Shown one piece after another: positions 9,491-18,638 of a stretch of 64,000 nucleotides of DNA. Both the position numbers and the translations under genes were made by a program. The DNA lies in contig NZ_RQXV01000002.1 in NCBI RefSeq assembly GCF_003858655.1, positions 248,001 to 312,000 on the forward strand, read 5' to 3'. This stretch comes from Amphritea balenae (GTDB lineage: Bacteria; Pseudomonadota; Gammaproteobacteria; Pseudomonadales; Balneatricaceae). The notes beneath the pieces are model-generated. The model had not been told where the DNA came from. It did no database searches and worked only from the letters and a program-made list of their open reading frames with translations. Numbering within the stretch: the first letter of the stretch is position 1; each line of letters opens with the position of its first letter.

Positions 9491-9514
9491 GGGGTCGCTT
9501 GGCGACCCCTTTTT
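9491..9514 (+). terminator. Intrinsic terminator after the aldehyde dehydrogenase gene
   Basis: A perfect 8-bp stem, GGGGTCGC (9491-9498) with GCGACCCC (9502-9509), loop TTG, then five T. Confidence 0.92.
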
Positions 9515-9519
9515 ATCTG

Positions 9520-9648
9520 TCTCCATCTGTCGTTTTGGAGATTCGCACCGCAACTGGCTTTTCACGGCTGGCTTGCACTCCGCAGCTGGTACAGCCTGCT
9601 GTACCGGGTTTTGTCGGTGTTCTTTGGCGGCCTCTGGCCGTCTTTTTT
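9520..9648 (+). ncRNA. Possible small RNA between two terminators (candidate only)
   Basis: The gap between the aldehyde dehydrogenase terminator and the next gene holds two further stem-loops. GGTACAG/CTGTACC (9588-9605) is a perfect 7-bp stem with a 4-base loop. GGCGGCC (9626-9632) pairs with GGCCGTC (9636-9642) and is followed by TTTTTT (9643-9648), a second intrinsic terminator on the plus strand. A transcript ending there would be roughly 100-130 nt and separate from the gene upstream. No promoter was identified and no known RNA family recognised. The alternative is simply a back-up terminator. I found no convincing protein-coding gene in 9515-9846. Confidence 0.3.
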
Positions 9649-9846
9649 ATTGCAATGACGGTACTTTTCTCAGTTGTCATGTCTCCGTAGTATTCACTTT
9701 ATTTTCATACTGGTTACGTAATAAATACCTGCTTCAACCTGTCATCTTGGGTAGATCGAAACAGTATTCTGACTAATTCAGGTTTAAGCTGATTTCAGGC
9801 CCCGTAATTTTTGTTCGGGAATACTTGTACCGGTATGGGTTAGGTC

Positions 9847-12015
9847 ATGTCGTTCGCCAAGGAAAATAGAAAGCCAAACTTATACTTGCTCTGGTCAGTG
9901 CTGGCATTGGTTATCTTGATTTTAGCCGGACTGGTTAGTTACTTTTTTGTGTCCAGCCATTTAAATAGTCAATCCCGCCTGGTAAACCTTCAGAATGCAA
10001 TTGAGCAGCAGATCAATCAACGTCTGCAGGTAGAAGTTCAGGATGCGGCACGTTTTGCCGAGCTTGAATATCAGCAGGCAGAACAGGTATTAATGGATGA
10101 GTCCCGCGATCAGGTGCAGCAAGCACTGGCCGTGATGCAGGGGATCTATGACCAACATCATGAAACCATGGCAGACGCAGAGCTACGTCAGCTGTTACTA
10201 GAGTCGCTTCGCAAGGTTCGATTTTTTAATGGTCGGGGGTATGTTTTTGTTGGCAACAGCAAAGGTGAAAGCCAGTTGTTGCCGCCGGCACCGGACCTCG
10301 AAGGTAGTTCGATGTATGACCTGAAAGATGATCAGGGTAATTATTTTGTACGTCGTTTCCTGGAAATTATAAATTCAAATCAGGGTTATGGTTATGCCCG
10401 CTACCGCTGGTATCCGCCGGGTAACCGAGAGGTAATGAAGGATAAGATAACTTATATTGGTCATTTTGAGCCTTACCACTGGCTAGTGGGGGCGGGTGAC
10501 TATGTCTATCAGATTCAGCAAGATCTGCAGAAAGATATCATTCGCCATATTAAAAATATTCAGTTTGGTAAAGATGGCTATATCTCAATTATTGATCGTA
10601 ACGGCTTTCTGGTCGGAGGGCAGGGTATCGATCAATTTACCGCCATGCATTATTCACAGTTGTACGCTCCGGAAGATCGTAATCGCGTTAGCCATCTGCT
10701 CAAAAGTATTAAAGAGGAAGGCTTTTATCGGGCCGACTGGTACTTCAAAGACAGCTCCCGTTCAGTCAATCAGTTGCTTTACATAAAGCCTCTCCCGGTG
10801 TGGGACTGGATACTGGTTGCCGGTACTTATAACGACCCAAGCCTTGCTATGCTGGACCATGAGCGAGAGTCGCTGGCACAGCAGTCGGGTGAGGATAATG
10901 GTCAGTTAATCATTACACTGTTGGTTATTCTGGCGGTCGCTCTCTTGACTATCAGGCATTACTCGCGGTGGATCAGGCAGACTTTTAGCCATTACCAGAA
11001 AGATATTGAAGACCAGAATCAAATACTTAAAGAGAATGCACGGTCACTAGAGGTGAGTGCACGAATTGTTGAAGCGGCCCATGAAGGCATCATGCTAACG
11101 GACGCGAAGAATAAAATTATTCAGGTTAATGATTCATTTACCCGTATTACCGGTTTTGAAAGGGATGAGATGATAGGTTTAGATCCTGTCGTTTTGTCGT
11201 CCGGTCATCATAATCAACAGTTTTACCGGGATATGTGGAACAGTATTGAAAAGCTGGGTGAGTGGCATGGAGAAGTCTGGAATCGGCGCAAAAATGGTAC
11301 GCTTTATCCTCAGGCGTTGTCGGTAACCTGCTATCGTAATCAAAATGGTGAGATCGAAAATTATATAGGTACCTTTTCAGATATCAGTCAGCGCAAAGCG
11401 GTTGAAGAGGAGCTCGAGCATATGGCTCAGAGCGATTCTCTGACCGATCTGCCTAACCGACGGTTACTGGGTGAGCGTTTGGAGCATGAATTGGCGGTTA
11501 TTAGTCGGTACCCTTCCCGGCAGCAGCTTGCGCTTATTTATCTGGACCTGGATCGCTTTAAAGATATAAATGATACATACGGACATGGTGTAGGCGATCA
11601 GGTGTTGATCTGTGTTGCCCGCAGGCTTAATGATCTGGTCAGAACTACTGACCTGGTTTGCCGTATCGGCGGTGATGAGTTTGTTGTTCTTGTCGTCCAT
11701 GAAGATATTGAGGTTGCAGCAGCGCATCTTGCCGAACGGGTTATTAAGTTGATTGCCGAGCCGGTTCTGGTTGCCGGTGAACAACTATCAATGACTACCA
11801 GCCTGGGGATCGCCTTAGGTCCGCAAGACAGTAAGGATAAAGAGCAATTACTTGAATTTGCTGATATGGCTTTGTATGAAGCCAAACAGAAAGGACGCAA
11901 TAATTTCCAGTTTTTTGAATTATGGATGTGTGAGGCAAGGGCTGAGCGGCTTAAAAATGCGGATAAGCCGGGTTCTGTTACCCGAAATGGTGTCTCTGAA
12001 ACTGAACCTGTTTGA
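9847..12015 (+). CDS. Membrane-bound Cache-PAS-GGDEF diguanylate cyclase
   Basis: A 722-residue sensor that probably makes cyclic di-GMP. Order: membrane segment (about 15-37), a large periplasmic double-Cache region (about 80-330) with the Cache-2-like stretch FNGRGYVFVGNSKG, a second membrane segment (about 350-370), a PAS module (about 400-520, with EGIMLTDAKNKIIQVNDSF), and GGDEF at residues 608-612 within CRIGGDEFVVL. The motif and the preceding DLDRFKDIND are intact, so it should be an active cyclase. The Cache region suggests direct sensing of a small external molecule. It is followed 71 bases later by a hemerythrin gene on the same strand, so oxygen or redox state may be part of the same circuit; this is inference. 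Confidence 0.92.
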   Translation: MSFAKENRKPNLYLLWSVLALVILILAGLVSYFFVSSHLNSQSRLVNLQNAIEQQINQRLQVEVQDAARFAELEYQQAEQVLMDESRDQVQQALAVMQGIYDQHHETMADAELRQLLLESLRKVRFFNGRGYVFVGNSKGESQLLPPAPDLEGSSMYDLKDDQGNYFVRRFLEIINSNQGYGYARYRWYPPGNREVMKDKITYIGHFEPYHWLVGAGDYVYQIQQDLQKDIIRHIKNIQFGKDGYISIIDRNGFLVGGQGIDQFTAMHYSQLYAPEDRNRVSHLLKSIKEEGFYRADWYFKDSSRSVNQLLYIKPLPVWDWILVAGTYNDPSLAMLDHERESLAQQSGEDNGQLIITLLVILAVALLTIRHYSRWIRQTFSHYQKDIEDQNQILKENARSLEVSARIVEAAHEGIMLTDAKNKIIQVNDSFTRITGFERDEMIGLDPVVLSSGHHNQQFYRDMWNSIEKLGEWHGEVWNRRKNGTLYPQALSVTCYRNQNGEIENYIGTFSDISQRKAVEEELEHMAQSDSLTDLPNRRLLGERLEHELAVISRYPSRQQLALIYLDLDRFKDINDTYGHGVGDQVLICVARRLNDLVRTTDLVCRIGGDEFVVLVVHEDIEVAAAHLAERVIKLIAEPVLVAGEQLSMTTSLGIALGPQDSKDKEQLLEFADMALYEAKQKGRNNFQFFELWMCEARAERLKNADKPGSVTRNGVSETEPV

Positions 12016-12086
12016 CTCTAATTGGTGATTGCCAGATGATTTGAATAAGCAGCTATTTTCGCTGTATCTCCTGTGAGGAAACGAGC

Positions 12087-12536
12087 ATGCCTGTTGTTTG
12101 GAAAATGCAGCTGTCCACTGGTAATGATCTGATCGATCTGGATCATAAGTATCTGATTGCGTTGTTTAATTCTGTAGAGTTAGCACTAAGTAAGCCGGAA
12201 AACTTAAAGTTTTTGCCGGTGTTTTTTCGACAGTTAGTCGATTACACCCGGGAGCATTTTGCCCGCGAAGAAGTTATTCAGGTTAAAATTAAGTACCCCT
12301 ATTATGCTGATCATAAGATTGAACATCAGAATATCGTCGAGCACCTCGAAAATGTTTATAGCCGGATCCAGGATGTAATGGGGGCCGGCGATACGGAAGT
12401 AACGCCTGAACAGATTCATGAGCAACTGGATGCTGAAATTATCAGTCTGGCGCGTGAGTGGGTGATCGATCATTTGGTTAAAACCGACGCCAAAATGGCA
12501 CTTTTTTTACGCAAACATCCCCATGATTTAAGTTGA
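12087..12536 (+). CDS. Bacteriohemerythrin
   Basis: A 149-residue single-domain hemerythrin, a four-helix protein with a di-iron site that binds oxygen reversibly. The ligand pattern is visible: DLDHKYL, HFAREE, YADHKIEHQN and a C-terminal WVIDHLVKTD. Members serve as oxygen carriers, oxygen sensors or scavengers. GAGGAAACGAGC before ATG 12087 provides a ribosome-binding site. Its position directly after a GGDEF gene fits a role in oxygen-linked c-di-GMP signalling or aerotaxis, but nothing in the sequence proves the link. Confidence 0.93.
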   Translation: MPVVWKMQLSTGNDLIDLDHKYLIALFNSVELALSKPENLKFLPVFFRQLVDYTREHFAREEVIQVKIKYPYYADHKIEHQNIVEHLENVYSRIQDVMGAGDTEVTPEQIHEQLDAEIISLAREWVIDHLVKTDAKMALFLRKHPHDLS

Positions 12537-12596
12537 ACCCTTTCAGAATCACTGGTCACTGTTACAATCAGTACTGTTACTAAATAAGGTTATACC

Positions 12597-13010
12597 GTGC
12601 TGATTATCTCAAATGCTGTATCAATTCCAGACGATGAAATTGAACTGAGTGCGATTCGGGCTCAGGGTAGCGGGGGGCAGAATGTCAATAAAGTCTCTTC
12701 AGCCATACATCTGCGTTTTGATATCCGGGCATCCTCATTACCTGAGTTTTATAAAGAGCGGCTCTTACAACTGAAAGACTCTCGCATTAGCAAAGAGGGG
12801 GTGTTGATCATTAAGGCTCAACAGTTCCGCACCCAGGAAAAGAACCGTGAGAATGCATTACAACGACTGCAGGAGCTTATTAAAGCTGCAGTGGTGGTGC
12901 AGAAAACCCGACGAGCAACTAAACCTAGTCGTTCTTCGCAGCGAAAACGTATGGATAGTAAAACTAAACATGGTAAGACCAAGGCTTTGCGTGGCCGTGT
13001 AACTGATTGA
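12597..13010 (+). CDS. arfB: Ribosome-rescue peptidyl-tRNA hydrolase ArfB (YaeJ)
   Basis: ArfB frees ribosomes stalled at mRNA ends without a stop codon by hydrolysing peptidyl-tRNA. The 137-residue protein has the GGQ motif in AQGSGGQNVNKVSSA and the long basic C-terminal tail (about residues 105-137) that enters the empty mRNA channel. Length matches the family (about 140). The start is GTG 12597 with TAAGGT just upstream; the protein then begins MLIISNAV as expected. It is a single gene with its own terminator. Confidence 0.95.
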   Translation: MLIISNAVSIPDDEIELSAIRAQGSGGQNVNKVSSAIHLRFDIRASSLPEFYKERLLQLKDSRISKEGVLIIKAQQFRTQEKNRENALQRLQELIKAAVVVQKTRRATKPSRSSQRKRMDSKTKHGKTKALRGRVTD

Positions 13011-13030
13011 TTATTGGGTCTAATACGAAT

Positions 13031-13054
13031 AAACCGCCATTTGGCGGTTTTTTT
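13031..13054 (+). terminator. Intrinsic terminator of arfB
   Basis: AAACCGCC (13031-13038), loop ATTT, GGCGGTTT (13043-13050), then TTTT. It separates arfB from the pqq operon. Confidence 0.92.
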
Positions 13055-13059
13055 ATGCG

Positions 13060-13082
13060 ACTAAAACAGGAGTGGTTTTAGT
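13060..13082. promoter_or_regulatory. Perfect 8-bp inverted repeat upstream of pqqA
   Basis: ACTAAAAC (13060-13067) and GTTTTAGT (13075-13082) are exact inverted copies around a 7-base centre, about 90 bases before pqqA. It resembles an operator for a dimeric regulator of the pqq operon; the regulator is unknown. No convincing -35/-10 pair was identified between it and pqqA. Confidence 0.4.
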
Positions 13083-13173
13083 TCCAAAGTACCATACGGC
13101 TTATGGGTCTGCCTTTCTATTATGGATTGAGTCACTAAGGCTCATTAATCTAATAACAAAAGAGGTTATCACT

Positions 13174-13245
13174 ATGTGGACTAAACCTAGCTACACAGAT
13201 CTGCGTATCGGTTTTGAAGTAACAATGTACTTCGCTAACCGCTAA
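13174..13245 (+). CDS. pqqA: PQQ precursor peptide PqqA
   Basis: This 23-residue peptide is the substrate from which pyrroloquinoline quinone is made. It reads [16 protein letters not shown] followed by TMYFANR. The conserved E-V-T-x-Y core is present, with Glu15 and Tyr19, the two residues that PqqE cross-links and that become the PQQ carbon skeleton. AGAGG at 13161-13165 provides a ribosome-binding site. It is followed at once by a strong hairpin and then pqqB, the normal order. Confidence 0.97.
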   Translation: MWTKPSYTDLRIGFEVTMYFANR

Positions 13246-13252
13246 GCATTTG

Positions 13253-13278
13253 AGCCCTGCCTTCGGGCGGGGCTTTTT
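13253..13278 (+). terminator. Attenuating hairpin between pqqA and pqqB
   Basis: AGCCCTGCC (13253-13261), loop TTCG, GGCGGGGCT (13266-13274), one G-T pair, then TTTT. A UUCG tetraloop on a GC-rich stem is very stable. The position just after pqqA suggests partial termination, giving far more pqqA message than pqqBCDE message, as is known for other pqq operons. Confidence 0.82.
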
Positions 13279-13315
13279 GCTTTTCCTCATAGCCATCGAC
13301 AAGATAATAATAACA

Positions 13316-14251
13316 ATGAAAATTCAGATTCTGGGTTCTGCTGCAGGCGGCGGTTTTCCGCAGTGGAACTGTAATTGCCGCAACTGTGCCGGTTTTCGTG
13401 CCGGTACCCTCAATGCGAAAGCTCGTACTCAGTCTTCTATTGCCGTGAGTGTTAATGGAGAAGACTGGATTTTGTTTAATACCTCACCGGATATCCGTCA
13501 GCAGTTGGCTGACTTTGCACCGATGCAACCGAATCGGGAAATTAGGGATACCGGTATTGCCGCCATCGTATTTATGGACAGCCAGATCGACCATACCACC
13601 GGGTTACTGATGCTTCGCGAGGGTTGTCCCCACGAAGTATGGTGTACTGATATGGTGTATCAGGACCTGACCAGTGGCTTCCCGGTGTTTAAAATGCTGG
13701 AACACTGGAATGGTGGCATCAAACGCAACCGTATTCCGGTGGGCGAAGCCGATAACAGTTTTGTTATTCCTCAGGTACCGGAGTTGAAATTAACCCCGGT
13801 GGCTCTGCTCAGCAGTGCTCCCCCTTATTCACCGCATCGCAATGACCCTCATCCGGGGGATAATATAGGTATCCTGATAGAAGATACCCGCAGCGGTAAA
13901 ACCTTGTTCTATGCCCCTGGCCTTGGCCAGATTGAACCTCATCTTGAGCCTATTATGACCGATGCCGACTGTCTGTTGGTTGACGGCACTATCTGGCGTG
14001 ATGATGAGCTGATTACCTCGGGAGTCGGCGATAAATTGGGTGTCACTATGGGCCACCTGGCGCAGTCTCGTAATGAAGAGACTGGCGAGGCTGGCATGAT
14101 CGAATTTCTGGATACCTTAGATAAGCCCCGGAAAGTTCTGATCCATATTAATAATACCAATCCTATCCTCGATGAAGATTCGCCGGAACGAGCTGAAGTT
14201 GAGGCTCACGGTATCGAAATATCCTGGGACGGAATGAGCATAGAACTGTAA
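13316..14251 (+). CDS. pqqB: PQQ biosynthesis protein PqqB
   Basis: PqqB is a metallo-beta-lactamase-fold protein of the PQQ pathway, proposed to hydroxylate the cross-linked Glu-Tyr intermediate. The 311-residue protein starts [19 protein letters not shown] and has the Cys cluster NCNCRNC (about residues 18-24) and the metal-site region [14 protein letters not shown] typical of PqqB. ATG 13316 is chosen because the family always begins MKI-x-ILG; the frame extends upstream only through the hairpin region. The next gene follows after 14 bases. Confidence 0.96.
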   Translation: MKIQILGSAAGGGFPQWNCNCRNCAGFRAGTLNAKARTQSSIAVSVNGEDWILFNTSPDIRQQLADFAPMQPNREIRDTGIAAIVFMDSQIDHTTGLLMLREGCPHEVWCTDMVYQDLTSGFPVFKMLEHWNGGIKRNRIPVGEADNSFVIPQVPELKLTPVALLSSAPPYSPHRNDPHPGDNIGILIEDTRSGKTLFYAPGLGQIEPHLEPIMTDADCLLVDGTIWRDDELITSGVGDKLGVTMGHLAQSRNEETGEAGMIEFLDTLDKPRKVLIHINNTNPILDEDSPERAEVEAHGIEISWDGMSIEL

Positions 14252-14265
14252 TAGAGGTTGTGATG

Positions 14266-15036
14266 ATGAATGCACAAGTTAAAGAACTTCAGCCACCGAT
14301 GAGCCGTGAAGAGTTTGAGCAGGCGCTACGTGCCAAGAGTGCGCTGTATCATACCCAGCATCCTTACCATATCGATATGTATGACGGTAAGTGCACTAAA
14401 GAGCAGATACAGGGTTGGGTAGCAAATCGCTTTTACTATCAGATCTCTATTCCAGTGAAAGATGCCGCGATTATGGCTAATTGTCCGGACCGTGAAGTAC
14501 GCCGTCACTGGGTACAGCGGGTGTTGGATCATGACGGCTATGACGGTGCTGTAGGTGGTATTGAAGCCTGGTTACAGCTGGGTGAAGCGGTTGGTCTGAC
14601 CCGGGAAGAGATCCTGTCGCAGGAGCATGTATTACCGGGTGTACGTTTTGCTGTCGATGCCTATGTTAACTTTGCCCGTCGCTCGACCTGGCAAGAGGCG
14701 GCCAGCTCCTCTCTGACCGAGATGTTCGCCCCAACCATTCATCAGAATCGTCTGGATACCTGGCCGACTCACTATCCCTGGATTAAGGAAGATGGCTATC
14801 AGTATTTCCGTAACCGCCTGACCGAGGCTCGTCGCGACGTAGTACATGGCCTGGAGATCACCCTGGATCACTACCAGACCCGCGAACAGCAGGAACGGAT
14901 GCTGAATATTCTGCAGTTCAAGCTGGATGTACTCTGGAGTATGCTTGATTCGATGACCATGGCTTATGAGCTTAAACGACCGCCGTACCACACGGTTACC
15001 GATGAGAAGGTCTATCACAGAGGTCTGTTCGCATGA
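14266..15036 (+). CDS. pqqC: Pyrroloquinoline-quinone synthase PqqC
   Basis: PqqC carries out the last step of PQQ formation, an eight-electron oxidation and ring closure using oxygen without metal or cofactor. The roughly 256-residue protein contains the expected stretches [35 protein letters not shown] and [11 protein letters not shown]. Three start codons stand in a row (GTG 14260, ATG 14263, ATG 14266). AGAGG at 14253-14257 gives the best spacing for ATG 14266, and ATG 14263 is also possible. The stop overlaps the start of pqqD as ATGA, indicating translational coupling. Confidence 0.96.
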   Translation: MNAQVKELQPPMSREEFEQALRAKSALYHTQHPYHIDMYDGKCTKEQIQGWVANRFYYQISIPVKDAAIMANCPDREVRRHWVQRVLDHDGYDGAVGGIEAWLQLGEAVGLTREEILSQEHVLPGVRFAVDAYVNFARRSTWQEAASSSLTEMFAPTIHQNRLDTWPTHYPWIKEDGYQYFRNRLTEARRDVVHGLEITLDHYQTREQQERMLNILQFKLDVLWSMLDSMTMAYELKRPPYHTVTDEKVYHRGLFA

Positions 15037-15329
15037 CTTCCGCTCAACAAGCCAGTAGTGAAATTGACACTTCACTGATACCGACCCTGAATACCATGTT
15101 TCGTATGCAGTGGGAAAAAGCGCAGGACTGTTATGTTCTGCTCTATCCTGAAGGGATGGTTAAACTGAATGGTGCTGCTGGCGAGATTCTGGCACAGGTG
15201 GATGGTCAGCGCAGTGTGGCTGATATTATTGCAGTACTGCAGGCAAAGTTTCCTGACGCTGAAGGAATTGACGGCGACATCCTGCATTTTTTAGGAGAAG
15301 CCCGTGAGCAACTCTGGATCACCTTGTAA
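15033..15329 (+). CDS. pqqD: PQQ peptide chaperone PqqD
   Basis: PqqD binds the PqqA precursor and presents it to the radical-SAM enzyme PqqE; it is the prototype RiPP recognition element. The 98-residue protein has the family core [20 protein letters not shown] and the recognition-helix region [16 protein letters not shown]. It overlaps pqqC by 4 bases at the start and pqqE by 26 bases at the end, so the three are translated together. Confidence 0.95.
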   Translation: MTSAQQASSEIDTSLIPTLNTMFRMQWEKAQDCYVLLYPEGMVKLNGAAGEILAQVDGQRSVADIIAVLQAKFPDAEGIDGDILHFLGEAREQLWITL

Positions 15330-16467
15330 CGCCCAGCCTTCGCTGGGTAGCGTCCCGCAACATGGTCAACCCCTCTGGTTGCTGGCCGAACTTACCTATA
15401 AATGCCCGCTGCAGTGTCCTTACTGCGCTAACCCTCTGGATTTTGCCAACCGGACCGAAGAGCTAACCACGCAGCAGTGGTTGGATGTCTTCGCTCAGGC
15501 CCGGGAACTTGGCGCTGCCCAGTTGGGATTTTCCGGCGGCGAACCATTGGTACGCCAGGATCTTGTAGAGCTGATCGGTGGCGCCCGGGAACTGGGTTAT
15601 TACACTAACCTGATCACCTCTGGTGTGGGGTTGAATGAACGTAAGATCGGAGATTTTCACGATGCCGGTCTGGATCATATCCAGGTTAGTTTTCAGGCCG
15701 CCGATCCGGAAGTGAATAATATGCTGGCCGGTTCCGGTAAGGCGTTTCGTCAGAAACTGGCGATGGCTAAAGAGGTTAAAGCTCAGGGCTATCCGATGGT
15801 GCTCAATTTTGTTACCCATCGGCATAATATCGATCAGATAGATCGTATTATTGAACTTTGCGTTGAGCTGCAGGCCGATTATGTCGAGCTGGCGACCTGT
15901 CAGTATTACGGCTGGGCCTATGAGAACCGTAATGACCTGCTACCGACCCGGGCGCAGCTGGAGCGGGCCGAACGGATTACCAATGAATACCGCGACCGGT
16001 TGGCGAAAGAGGGTAATCCGATCAAGATTATCTTTGTCACCCCGGATTATTATGAAGAGCGCCCCAAAGGCTGTATGAACGGTTGGGGCCAGGTCTTCCT
16101 GACCATAACACCGGACGGCACTGCGCTGCCCTGTCATAGCGCTCGCATGCTGCCGATCGAGTTTCCCAATGTTCGCGAGCAGAGTATCGAGCAGATCTGG
16201 AACCAGTCCAACGGCTTTAATCATTTCCGTGGTTATGAATGGATGAAAGAGCCTTGTGCTTCCTGCGATGAGAAAGAGAAAGATTTTGGAGGCTGCCGTT
16301 GTCAGGCCTTTATGATGACCGGCGATGCCAACAATACCGACCCGGTGTGCTCTAAGTCTCCGCACCATGATCTGATCCTGAATGCCCGGCAAGCAGCTGA
16401 AAGTGCAGAACATACTGAACCGGTATTCCGCAACGAACGCAATTCCAGAGTATTCTGTAAGGGCTAG
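15304..16467 (+). CDS. pqqE: PqqA peptide cyclase PqqE (radical SAM)
   Basis: PqqE joins the Glu and Tyr side chains of PqqA with a carbon-carbon bond using a radical-SAM 4Fe-4S cluster. Cys34, Cys38 and Cys41 form the CX3CX2C motif in [10 protein letters not shown], and GFSGGEPL is the SAM-binding stretch. The C-terminal SPASM region with its auxiliary cluster ligands includes [32 protein letters not shown] and DPVC. GTG 15304, with AGGAG at 15293-15297, is the start inside the end of pqqD. The length (387) is normal for the family. Confidence 0.97.
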   Translation: MSNSGSPCNAQPSLGSVPQHGQPLWLLAELTYKCPLQCPYCANPLDFANRTEELTTQQWLDVFAQARELGAAQLGFSGGEPLVRQDLVELIGGARELGYYTNLITSGVGLNERKIGDFHDAGLDHIQVSFQAADPEVNNMLAGSGKAFRQKLAMAKEVKAQGYPMVLNFVTHRHNIDQIDRIIELCVELQADYVELATCQYYGWAYENRNDLLPTRAQLERAERITNEYRDRLAKEGNPIKIIFVTPDYYEERPKGCMNGWGQVFLTITPDGTALPCHSARMLPIEFPNVREQSIEQIWNQSNGFNHFRGYEWMKEPCASCDEKEKDFGGCRCQAFMMTGDANNTDPVCSKSPHHDLILNARQAAESAEHTEPVFRNERNSRVFCKG

Positions 16468-16489
16468 TCATTAAATTGGTGGGAGCCCC

Positions 16490-18511
16490 ATGACGACAGA
16501 GTATGGCTTTTTCGATTCCGCTTTCAGTGCTGCAGATGCCGTAGCGGGTTCCATAGAACAGGGGCAGTTGGTGGCCGGTAAGGCCGGATTATTCTGGGTG
16601 GAGTTTCGCCCAGAGGATAAAGGCCGCACGGTACTCTGTCTGCGTGACTGGCAGGGTGAGTTGCAAGACCTCACACCCGAGCCTTTTACTGTGCGTAGCC
16701 GGGTCTACGAATACGGCGGTAAAAGTTGGTGTCTGCTGGGGTGTTTGTCAGGGCAGGCGTCTCAATATCAGTTTGCCTTCGTTAACGGTGCTGATCAGCA
16801 GATTTGGCTACAATCGATCGGTAGTAGAGAGTCTCCACAGCCTCAATTACAGCCCGTACAGTTAACCCATGAAAGGGAGTGTCGCTACGGTGATCTGATC
16901 TATGATCCCCAGCGGCAGCGAATTATTGCGGTACAGGAAAAAGCGACTGCCGACCCAACGCAACCGGATCACTCACTGGTGGCTATCGCATTGCAATCCG
17001 GTGTCATTACCTGCCTGAGTGAAGGGCAGGACTTCTATGCCTCTCCCTGCCTGAATAACAGCGGTAATCAGCTGGCGTGGATCAGCTGGAACCATCCTCA
17101 TATGCCCTGGGTGAATACCCGCTTGTCGTTAGCGAATCTCAGTAATGATGGATCGGTCATCAATGAGGATCAAGTCGCCGGTGCAGGTCATTTAACCGAA
17201 TTAATGACTGAATCATTACAGCAGCCGCGTTTCCTGCCGGATGGCTCATTAAGCGCTATTTCTGATAATAATGGCTGGTGGAATTTATACCGTTATCTTA
17301 AGGAGGGTGGCGGTGTTGATAGCAGGCTCAGGTTCCCCTCTGATGAATCAGGGGTTGAAGGGGTATGGCCTGCACAGGCTGAGTTCGGTATCGCCCAGTG
17401 GCAGCTGGGAGTGTCGACCTGGGACTGGATGAACCAGCGGACAGCAGAGGGTCATGAGGCGTTATGGTTGGTGGCCAGCTTTTTAGAGCAGGGTAAGGGC
17501 TATCTCGGGATACGGCTAATCGATAGTGATTTGGAATCTGAAGAGAGCGTTACTTTATTAGCTCCAGAGTTTTCATTGTTCCGCCATATCTGCTGTTATA
17601 AAGGAAAAATCTACTGCATAGCCAACAGTGAAAGCCGGACTCCAGCGATTCTCGAAATAACACCCGGTTTTGAAACTGCTGCGCAGGTTAGAGTACTGTC
17701 GGGGAATAAGGAGATAAGCGGGCTGGAAAAGGTTAGCTTGCCGCGAACTATCTGCTATCCGGTTGCTGCTGATGAAGTTGCTCATGGTTTTCTTTATCTG
17801 CCTCAGCTTATTGCTGGGAGTGATACAAAGCCGCCTTTACTGGTATTTACCCACGGTGGTCCTACCGGTACTACTTATCCTGTATTTAATCCCAAGATCC
17901 AGTTCTGGACCGAGCGGGGCTTTGCTGTTGTTGATCTTAATTACCGGGGCAGTGCAGGTTATGGCAGGGATTACCGGCACCGGCTGGCCGGGCAGTGGGG
18001 CGTTAGTGATGTGGAAGATGCCGTAGCCGCAGCCGACTATCTGGTTAAGAATGGAGCAACCGATAGCCATAATCTGTTTATCCGTGGCGGTAGTGCCGGT
18101 GGCTATACTACCCTGTGTTCACTGGCTTTCAGTGACCGCTTCCGTGGCGGCGCCAGCTATTACGGCGTCAGTGATCCGATGACCCTGACCCGGGATACAC
18201 ATAAATTTGAAAGTCACTATCTTGACTGGCTGATAGGTGATCCTGATACCGATGCAAGCCTATACCAGCGTCGCAGCCCGTTACTGGCGGCTGATCAGAT
18301 TAATTGTCCGATGATCTTCTTTCAGGGGGGACAGGACAAAGTGGTGGTGCCAGATCAGACTGAACGCATGGTTGCCGCTCTACAGCAAAATGCCATTGAG
18401 GTTGAATATCACCTCTATCCTGATGAACAGCATGGTTTTCGTTCAAGTGAAAATCAGGTTGATAGTCTCGACGCTGAACTGGCCTTTTATCGGTCTCTTC
18501 TCAGGTCCTGA
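16490..18511 (+). CDS. S9 prolyl-oligopeptidase-family peptidase of the pqq operon
   Basis: A 673-residue serine peptidase of family S9 with an N-terminal beta-propeller and a C-terminal alpha/beta-hydrolase domain. The triad is Ser535 in GGSAGG, Asp616 in QGGQDKVV and His648 in DEQHGF. It begins 22 bases after pqqE with GGTGGGAG as ribosome-binding site. S9 peptidases in this position are known from other pqq operons (called pqqH in Pseudomonas), where they are thought to help process the PqqA-derived peptide, while M16 peptidases do this elsewhere. No M16 (pqqF/G) gene is in the window, so this enzyme may be the local processing protease; that is inference. No signal peptide is visible, consistent with a cytoplasmic role. 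Confidence 0.9.
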   Translation: MTTEYGFFDSAFSAADAVAGSIEQGQLVAGKAGLFWVEFRPEDKGRTVLCLRDWQGELQDLTPEPFTVRSRVYEYGGKSWCLLGCLSGQASQYQFAFVNGADQQIWLQSIGSRESPQPQLQPVQLTHERECRYGDLIYDPQRQRIIAVQEKATADPTQPDHSLVAIALQSGVITCLSEGQDFYASPCLNNSGNQLAWISWNHPHMPWVNTRLSLANLSNDGSVINEDQVAGAGHLTELMTESLQQPRFLPDGSLSAISDNNGWWNLYRYLKEGGGVDSRLRFPSDESGVEGVWPAQAEFGIAQWQLGVSTWDWMNQRTAEGHEALWLVASFLEQGKGYLGIRLIDSDLESEESVTLLAPEFSLFRHICCYKGKIYCIANSESRTPAILEITPGFETAAQVRVLSGNKEISGLEKVSLPRTICYPVAADEVAHGFLYLPQLIAGSDTKPPLLVFTHGGPTGTTYPVFNPKIQFWTERGFAVVDLNYRGSAGYGRDYRHRLAGQWGVSDVEDAVAAADYLVKNGATDSHNLFIRGGSAGGYTTLCSLAFSDRFRGGASYYGVSDPMTLTRDTHKFESHYLDWLIGDPDTDASLYQRRSPLLAADQINCPMIFFQGGQDKVVVPDQTERMVAALQQNAIEVEYHLYPDEQHGFRSSENQVDSLDAELAFYRSLLRS

Positions 18512-18638
18512 TAATTTACCATTGCTGGGTTTCATTCTGTTACAATGCGCGCCATATACGTGGCGGCCTGAAAAACCGGGTCGAATATAGCCACTAGAAA
18601 GCAGTATGCAGCGTTAATTGTCAGAACCCGGAGTGATC

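Noticed and set aside
9489-9776. Plus-strand frame of 95 codons after the aldehyde dehydrogenase gene
   Set aside because: It starts inside a terminator hairpin, passes through a second terminator and has no ribosome-binding site or family resemblance.
15940-16413. Minus-strand frame of 157 codons inside pqqE
   Set aside because: It is antisense to the SPASM-domain coding region of pqqE, whose cysteine motifs are intact on the plus strand.
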